From: Parabacteroides sp.
Lineage (GTDB): Bacteria > Bacteroidota > Bacteroidia > Bacteroidales > Tannerellaceae
Direction: 5' to 3'
Length of the DNA: 29,641 nucleotides
NCBI GenBank assembly: GCA_019411205.1
Contig: DXRF01000008.1
Span: 1-29,641 of the forward strand
The position numbers and the translations under genes were made by a program. Shown piece by piece: positions 25,192 through 29,641 of this stretch. Within the stretch, counting starts at the first letter, position 1. Each line of letters opens with the position of its first letter. A model generated the notes under the pieces. That model made no database searches. It was not told the DNA's origin and was given only the letters and a program-made list of their open reading frames with translations.

Positions 25192-26535
25192 ATGAAATAC
25201 GATGTTGCCATAATTGGAGGTGGTCCTGCCGGTTATACGGCTGCAGAAAAGGCAGCTGCGGGTGGTTTGTCCACCGTGCTTTTTGAAAAGAACGCACTGG
25301 GCGGTGTGTGTCTGAACGAAGGATGCGTGCCGACAAAGACATTGCTTTACTCCGCGAAAGTGTATGATACGATCAAACATGCCCCCAAATATGCGGTAAG
25401 CGCAGAGAACCCAGTTTTCGATTTCCCGAAGATCATCGCCCGAAAAAATAAAGTCGTAAAGAAACTGACAGCTGGCATCCGCATGAAGATGAAAGAGAAC
25501 GGTGTGGAAGTGGTGAGCGGTGAAGCCGAAATCAAAGGCCGGACAGCCGACGGAACGATTTCTATCGCCTCTGGCGAGGTTGTTTATGAAGCAGCCAATC
25601 TACTCGTTTGCACTGGTTCGGAAACCGTCATACCCCCCATTCCCGGATTGTCGGAGACTGAGTACTGGACAAGTCGTGAAGCGTTGCAGTCCAAAGAGCT
25701 GCCGGCTTCACTGGTGATCATCGGCGGCGGTGTGATCGGTATGGAGTTCGCTTCTTTCTTTAACAGCATGGGAACAGAAGTGCATGTGGTCGAGATGTTG
25801 GATAAGATTCTCGGTCCGATGGACTGGGAGCTGTCCGAGATGTTGCAGGCTGAATATGCCAAACGGGGTATCAAGTTCTATTTGGGGCATAAGGTGACTG
25901 CCGTAAACGGTGGCGATGTGACGGTCGAGAAAGATGGTGAGGCCTTCGTTATCCGAGGTGAAAAAGTATTGTTGAGCGTAGGCCGTCGCCCAGTGACCAA
26001 AGGTTTCGGCTTGGAAACATTAGCTCCCGAACCTTTCCGGAACGGCATTAAAGTGAATGAATTTATGCAGACCTCCGTCCCGAATGTGTATGCCTGTGGC
26101 GATATCACCGCTTTCTCCCTGTTGGCTCATACAGCTGTCAGCGAGGCAGAAGTAGCCGTCGACCATATTTTAGGTAAGAATCGCAGTATGAGCTATAAAG
26201 CCATTCCGGGCGTTGTCTATACAAATCCCGAAATCGCAGGCGTCGGCAAGACCGAAGAAGAGTTGCAGGTTGAAGGCACACCCTACACCGTCAAGAAGAT
26301 ACCGATGGCATTCTCAGGCCGTTTTGTTGCCGAAAACGAGCAAGGCAACGGCGTTTGCAAACTGATTTTGGCTGAAGACGAAACGATTGTTGGCGCCCAT
26401 CTCTTGGGAAATCCGGCCTCCGAGCTGATCGTCATTGCCGGTATCGCCATCGAGAAAGGTATGAAGGCAGACGAGTTGAAAGCTATTGTCTTCCCGCATC
26501 CGACCGTAGGCGAGATCCTTAAAGAAGCACTCTGA
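25192..26535 (+). CDS. lpdA: Dihydrolipoyl dehydrogenase
   Basis: 447 aa, slightly compact for the family. It oxidises dihydrolipoamide to lipoamide with FAD and NAD and is the E3 subunit of 2-oxoacid dehydrogenase or glycine cleavage complexes. The FAD motif is IIGGGPAGYTAA (7-18). The redox disulfide is in GGVCLNEGCVPTKT with C40 and C45. The NAD motif is VIIGGGVIGMEFA. The third conserved block is NVYACGDIT. The C-terminal active-site dyad is H436 with E441 in FPHPTVGEIL. All catalytic residues are present. No E1, E2 or lipoyl protein gene is adjacent; instead it follows two PH-like membrane proteins by 10 nt. Confidence 0.95.
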   Translation: MKYDVAIIGGGPAGYTAAEKAAAGGLSTVLFEKNALGGVCLNEGCVPTKTLLYSAKVYDTIKHAPKYAVSAENPVFDFPKIIARKNKVVKKLTAGIRMKMKENGVEVVSGEAEIKGRTADGTISIASGEVVYEAANLLVCTGSETVIPPIPGLSETEYWTSREALQSKELPASLVIIGGGVIGMEFASFFNSMGTEVHVVEMLDKILGPMDWELSEMLQAEYAKRGIKFYLGHKVTAVNGGDVTVEKDGEAFVIRGEKVLLSVGRRPVTKGFGLETLAPEPFRNGIKVNEFMQTSVPNVYACGDITAFSLLAHTAVSEAEVAVDHILGKNRSMSYKAIPGVVYTNPEIAGVGKTEEELQVEGTPYTVKKIPMAFSGRFVAENEQGNGVCKLILAEDETIVGAHLLGNPASELIVIAGIAIEKGMKADELKAIVFPHPTVGEILKEAL

Positions 26536-26557
26536 TATTTTATTCCTTATACAGCCC

Positions 26558-26604
26558 GATCCCGATCTATCTCGACAGACTGTCCGATGGGTCGGGATCT
26601 TTTT
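26558..26604 (+). terminator. Terminator after lpdA
   Basis: GATCCCGA (26558-26565) pairs with TCGGGATC (26592-26599), followed at once by five T. The loop holds a second small stem, GACAG (26574-26578) with CTGTC (26580-26584). Confidence 0.8.
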
Positions 26605-26650
26605 GTTGAAAGTCCAGCTTTAATCAACCTGAAGTGTTGGGTATCTCACC

Positions 26651-26725
26651 TTTTTCCATGGGATGAAAATTTATTTTCTCCGGGAAGAAACAAGAGTTTC
26701 ATGCCTATGGAACAAAATTTTCCTC
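26651..26725. repeat. Imperfect short tandem repeats
   Basis: About three units of roughly 23 nt share a T-run, a CC-x-x-GGGA-like core and an A-run. They start near 26651 (CCATGGGATGAAAA), 26674 (CTCCGGGAAGAAAC) and 26697 (CCTATGGAACAAAA). A GAAAC-AAGA-GTTTC hairpin lies at 26687-26700. The copies are diverged and lie in the gap between lpdA and the glycyl-tRNA synthetase gene. Confidence 0.45.
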
Positions 26726-26856
26726 TCTATGAAACTGTCTTGAAGTGGGTGGCCGTCGATCCTTTCCCAGATAGGAGTTGGTTTCATTTTGCCGATGTTT
26801 CTTCGAAAATATCCTTATAAGATGCTGAAAATGCTACAGGTTACCAAAAAAATCAT

Positions 26857-26864
26857 TTACTTTG
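26857..26864 (+). promoter_or_regulatory. Weak -7-like box upstream of glycyl-tRNA synthetase
   Basis: TTACTTTG is one base away from TAnnTTTG and would start the transcript near 26871, just before the inverted repeat at 26874-26963. A -33 TTTG was not found. Confidence 0.35.
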
Positions 26865-26873
26865 CAACTTTGA

Positions 26874-26963
26874 TAATGTGCCAATGTGCAAATGTGTCAA
26901 TATGCCAATGAGAATTGGCAAGTTGGACGAGTTGTTTTTTTCCATTGGCACATTGGCACATTA
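26874..26963. repeat. Nested inverted repeat in the glycyl-tRNA synthetase leader
   Basis: The outer arms are 26874-26894 and 26943-26963, 21 nt each, complementary with one mismatch. Each arm holds repeated TGCCAAT or ATTGGCA-type heptamers. Inside lies a second perfect hairpin, TGCCAAT (26903-26909), loop GAGA, ATTGGCA (26914-26920). The structure ends 21 nt before the ATG at 26985. Confidence 0.85.
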
Positions 26964-26984
26964 ATTAATTGGCAAATTATTATT

Positions 26985-28529
26985 ATGGCACAAGAAGATG
27001 TATTTAAGAAATTAGTTTCGCACTGTAAAGAATACGGATTTGTATTCCCCTCTTCAGAGATTTATGACGGTTTAGGTGCAGTGTACGATTACGGACAGTA
27101 TGGCGTAGAGCTGAAAAATAACATAAAGAAATACTGGTGGGACAGCATGACGCTGTTGCACGAAAATGTAGTCGGCATCGACTCTGCTATCTTTATGCAT
27201 CCTACCATCTGGAAAGCATCCGGCCATGTCGATGCCTTCAATGATCCCCTGATCGATAACAAAGATTCCAAGAAACGATATCGTGCCGATGTGCTGATCG
27301 AAGATCACTTGGCAAAGATAGAGGAGAAGATGAATAAGGAAGTGGCCAAGGCTGCGAAGAAGTTTGGCGATGCTTTTGACGAAGCCCAGTTCCGTGCAAC
27401 GAACGGACGTGTGCTTGAATACCAAGCTAAGTGGAACGAGATTCACGAACGCTACTCGAAAGACATGAACGATTCCAATTTCGAAGACCTGCGCCAGCTG
27501 ATCTTGGACTGCGAAATCGTTTGTCCGATCTCCGGAACCCGTAATTGGACCGATGTCCGCCAGTTCAACTTGATGTTTTCTACGGAGATGGGATCAACCG
27601 CCGATGGTGCCATGAAAGTATATCTGCGACCAGAAACGGCACAAGGTATTTTCGTCAACTTCTTGAATGTACAGAAGACCGGCCGTATGAAAATACCTTT
27701 CGGTATTGCCCAGATCGGTAAGGCTTTCCGTAACGAGATCGTTGCCCGTCAGTTCATCTTCCGTATGCGCGAGTTTGAACAGATGGAAATGCAGTTCTTC
27801 GTTCGTCCGGGCGAAGAAATGGAATGGTTCAAGCAGTGGAAGGCTACTCGTTTGAAATGGCACCAGGCAATGGGATTGGGTAACGAAAAATATCGCTATC
27901 ACGATCACGAAAAGCTGGCTCACTATGCAAATGCCGCTACTGATATCGAATTTGAAATGCCGTTCGGTTTCAAGGAAGTAGAAGGTATTCATAGCCGTAC
28001 TAATTTCGACTTGAGCCAGCACGAAAAGTTCTCCGGCAAGAAAGTCCAATATTTCGATCCCGAACTGAACCAGAGCTATACTCCGTATGTGATCGAGACC
28101 TCTATCGGCGTAGACCGCGTATTCCTGAGTGTGATGGCTGGTTCTTACTGCGAAGAGACATTGGAAAATGGCGAAACACGTGTTGTTCTGAAGTTGCCCG
28201 CAGCGTTGGCACCTATCAAGCTTGCCGTATTGCCGTTGGTGAAGAAAGACGGTCTGCCTGAAAAGGCCGAGGAGATCATGAAGATGTTGCGCTTCGATTT
28301 CCGTTGCCAGTATGATGAAAAAGACTCTATCGGCAAGCGTTATCGTCGTCAGGATGCTATCGGAACCCCGTACTGTATTACAGTTGACCACGATACTTTG
28401 AAGGATAATTGTGTCACGATCCGTTTCCGCGATACGATGGAACAGGAACGTGTAAGCATTGACAAGCTGCATGACATTATCTCCGAGAAGGTAAGCATGA
28501 AGAATTTATTAAAAAAGATAATGGAGTAA
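26985..28529 (+). CDS. glyQS: Glycyl-tRNA synthetase (single-chain class II)
   Basis: 514 aa from the ATG at 26985. It charges tRNA-Gly with glycine in the cytoplasm; this is the homodimeric type found in Bacteroidetes, also labelled glyS. The start is chosen because MAQEDVFKKLVSHCKEYGFVFPSSEIYDGLGA is the conserved family N-terminus. The frame is open 33 codons further up, to an ATG at 26886, but that stretch only translates the inverted repeat. Class II motifs are visible: FRNE (F248-E251) in motif 2 and GVDR (G375-R378) in motif 3. The glycine-specific region SGHVDAFNDPLIDNK lies near residue 80. The C-terminal 110 or so residues are the anticodon-binding domain (APIKLAVLPLVKKDG...). The stop is 4 nt before the FKBP gene, so the two form an operon. 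Confidence 0.96.
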   Translation: MAQEDVFKKLVSHCKEYGFVFPSSEIYDGLGAVYDYGQYGVELKNNIKKYWWDSMTLLHENVVGIDSAIFMHPTIWKASGHVDAFNDPLIDNKDSKKRYRADVLIEDHLAKIEEKMNKEVAKAAKKFGDAFDEAQFRATNGRVLEYQAKWNEIHERYSKDMNDSNFEDLRQLILDCEIVCPISGTRNWTDVRQFNLMFSTEMGSTADGAMKVYLRPETAQGIFVNFLNVQKTGRMKIPFGIAQIGKAFRNEIVARQFIFRMREFEQMEMQFFVRPGEEMEWFKQWKATRLKWHQAMGLGNEKYRYHDHEKLAHYANAATDIEFEMPFGFKEVEGIHSRTNFDLSQHEKFSGKKVQYFDPELNQSYTPYVIETSIGVDRVFLSVMAGSYCEETLENGETRVVLKLPAALAPIKLAVLPLVKKDGLPEKAEEIMKMLRFDFRCQYDEKDSIGKRYRRQDAIGTPYCITVDHDTLKDNCVTIRFRDTMEQERVSIDKLHDIISEKVSMKNLLKKIME

Positions 28530-28533
28530 ACGC

Positions 28534-29103
28534 ATGAAGAAATACCTGCATATCGCGTTGATGTTGTTGTGTGTCTTTGTTGTCTCTTCTTGTAAAGATG
28601 ATGACGATGATACTGAAGCTGTTGAAAGAGAAGCTTATAAATTGGAACAGGACATTGCCTTTCAGGCAAAAGTGAATGAAACCGGTTTTGAAAAATGGAA
28701 CTCAGAATCCGGTGATGGTTATGTTTTTGCCAAACTGATTAAGAAGGGGGATGGCAAGCAAGCCTATTTCAATAGTCGTGTTTCGGTCTACTATAAAGGT
28801 TCTTTGACAGACGGAACGGAGTTTGATGCCCGGTTGTTTGAAGACGGTACACCCTTCAAATGCGCGGTCTATTCTGCCTATGCCAATTATAATTCGCGGA
28901 CTAATCCGGATGGATATGGTTCTGTTATTTCAGGTTGGACAGTCGCTTTGCAACACATGGTTGAAGGAGATAAATATGAGGTTTGGATTCCGCAGCAGTT
29001 AGCCTATGGCGCAAGCGATAACGGTGATATCCCAGCTTATTCGACTTTGATATTCGAAATCGAGTTGGTATCGGTGGATGAGCAGGCAGTTTCGGCAAGT
29101 TAA
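28534..29103 (+). CDS. FKBP-type peptidyl-prolyl cis-trans isomerase, lipoprotein
   Basis: 189 aa. The signal peptide ends in the lipobox VSSC with C20, followed directly by K and five aspartates. A cysteine followed by a lysine and acidic run is the Bacteroidetes lipoprotein export signal, so the mature protein is probably on the outer face of the outer membrane. Residues about 70-182 are an FKBP domain: VSVYYKGSLTDGTEFDARL, GWTVALQHMVEGDKYEVWIP, LAYGASDNGDIPAYSTLIFEIEL are the family blocks with the aromatic and Tyr/Asp pocket residues. It should isomerise X-Pro bonds and help folding of exported proteins. It is translationally close to the glycyl-tRNA synthetase gene, 4 nt away. A long palindrome after the stop may terminate the operon. 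Confidence 0.93.
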   Translation: MKKYLHIALMLLCVFVVSSCKDDDDDTEAVEREAYKLEQDIAFQAKVNETGFEKWNSESGDGYVFAKLIKKGDGKQAYFNSRVSVYYKGSLTDGTEFDARLFEDGTPFKCAVYSAYANYNSRTNPDGYGSVISGWTVALQHMVEGDKYEVWIPQQLAYGASDNGDIPAYSTLIFEIELVSVDEQAVSAS

Positions 29104-29125
29104 AAGTCGATTTATAAGAAATATA

Positions 29126-29200
29126 AAGGAGCAGTGTCTGAAGTGTACCCCAAAAGTTTTATGTCTAACTTTTTGGGGTACACTTCAGACACTGCTCCTT
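29126..29200. repeat. Long near-perfect palindrome, possible terminator or IS-end remnant
   Basis: The arms 29126-29155 and 29171-29200 are exact complements over 30 bp. The stem continues through a 1-nt bulge for three more pairs to an 8-nt loop at 29159-29166. The inner part of each arm contains GTGTACCCCAAAA and the right arm reads, on the minus strand, TACCCCAAAAAGTTAGAC, which resembles the ends of IS150-group IS3-family elements from memory. It lies 22 nt after the FKBP stop and the right arm is followed by a T-rich stretch, so it would also terminate that operon. Confidence 0.8.
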
Positions 29201-29427
29201 CTTTTAACTTTATTCTTTAGAAGCACTTTTCGTATAGAAGAGCTCATAAAGAGACTGTTCGCTATAAATAGTCCGATACCTTCCGTTTTGTAGTTATCAA
29301 ATATCAAGCCTCCTATCCATACAAATAGGATCAGGATCGTTACGCGGATCAAATTAATACTTAACTTTTTAGTGGAAGCTGCGATGTTTAGTAAAGTGTA
29401 AAATAGATTACTTAATTTAGTCGTTAT
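29185..29427 (-). pseudogene. Truncated DUF417 (YkgB-like) membrane protein remnant
   Basis: A minus-strand frame of about 80 codons reads KLSNLFYTLLNIAAS, then INLIRVTILILFVWIGGL, then ANSLFMSSSIRK before stopping at TGA 29185-29187. This pattern (IRxxxxxxFxWIGGLxFxNYxxxGIxxFxANSxxM) is the N-terminal part of the DUF417/YkgB family of small inner-membrane proteins, which are usually about 180-200 aa. It is broken in two ways. The codon where the initiator methionine would be is ATA (29425-29427), with no other ATG in the right place. The end runs into the palindrome, whose arm supplies the stop codon. An exact -7 box lies upstream, as expected for a once-active gene. The C-terminal two thirds are absent. 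Confidence 0.65.
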
Positions 29428-29460
29428 GTCTTTGCTGTTTTATATGTTTGTTTTATAGGG

Positions 29461-29468
29461 CAAAGATA
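29461..29468 (-). promoter_or_regulatory. Relict -7 box of the DUF417 pseudogene
   Basis: TATCTTTG on the minus strand matches TAnnTTTG exactly and lies 33 nt before the ATA codon where the DUF417 frame would have started. This supports the view that the decayed frame was once a transcribed gene. Confidence 0.45.
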
Positions 29469-29625
29469 GGTCTATGGTGATTTGCAGTAAATTGCAATTC
29501 TGTCGGATAGCTTATCAATTTTCCTCAATCTGGTTTTATAGGCAAAAGAAACCTTTATAAACAATTAAAGGCTGTCTCACGACAACCCCTAACCAAACTT
29601 TGTTAACCTTAAATCTAATACTATT

Positions 29626-29641
29626 ATGAAAAAACCACGAT
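29626..29641 (+). CDS. Start of a gene cut by the window end
   Basis: ATG at 29626 opens a frame (MKKPR) that runs off the window. The AT-rich leader immediately upstream (AACCTTAAATCTAATACT) and the basic first residues look like the start of an exported Bacteroidetes protein, possibly a SusC-like TonB-dependent receptor. With five codons visible, the product cannot be determined. Confidence 0.3.

Noticed and set aside
26587..26820. A 77-codon plus-strand frame after lpdA
   Set aside because: It starts inside the lpdA terminator and its recurring peptides come from imperfect DNA tandem repeats.
26874..26963. T-box or other known riboswitch before glycyl-tRNA synthetase
   Set aside because: No T-box consensus or antiterminator layout is present, and the structure is a simple nested inverted repeat.
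26886..26984. A 33-codon N-terminal extension of glycyl-tRNA synthetase
   Set aside because: It only translates the inverted repeat. The conserved N-terminus of the family begins at the ATG at 26985.
29078..29293. A 71-codon plus-strand frame at the end of the FKBP gene
   Set aside because: It runs through the palindrome and is antisense to the DUF417 remnant; no protein pattern is seen.

Overview
The window reads as chromosomal DNA of a gut Bacteroidales bacterium, most like Parabacteroides or Bacteroides. Starts lack Shine-Dalgarno sequences, and several genes are preceded by the Bacteroidetes -7 box TAnnTTTG. The gene families fit too: a DUF4221 lipoprotein, a lipoprotein FKBP with an acidic export signal, a single-chain class II glycyl-tRNA synthetase, and a sulfatase. 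The genus is inferred from gene content only; no rRNA or tRNA gene was found.

Layout: 145-309 is a small unknown ORF, convergent with a SulP anion transporter (397-2073, minus) across a bidirectional terminator. Rubrerythrin (2521-3099) follows with its own promoter and terminator. Positions 3199-18680 hold a 15.5 kb plus-strand operon of seven genes: ABC ATPase, ABC permease with a very large periplasmic part, TolC-like outer-membrane protein, lipoprotein membrane-fusion protein, RND permease, a second RND permease fused to an ABC ATPase, and a short ABC permease. Convergent with it, 7 nt away, is a serine-type sulfatase (18688-20229). Then come a 44-codon ORF, a DUF4221 lipoprotein and nadB, all minus strand. 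The plus strand resumes with a secreted protein (23525), two PH-like membrane proteins plus lpdA (24362-26535), and glycyl-tRNA synthetase plus an FKBP-type lipoprotein (26985-29103). The right edge holds a near-perfect long palindrome, a decayed DUF417 gene cut by it, and the first codons of another gene.

The most interesting system is the 3199-18680 operon. It encodes a complete tripartite RND pump (outer-membrane protein, adaptor, two RND subunits) and a complete heterodimeric ABC-2 exporter (two ATPases, two permeases). The two are joined physically because the second ATPase is the C-terminus of the second RND subunit. That ATPase appears to be split: its first beta-strand segment is separated from its Walker A part by about 180 residues with four predicted membrane helices. 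The inference is a transporter that couples ATP and proton-motive force in one envelope-spanning complex. Its substrate cannot be read from the sequence.
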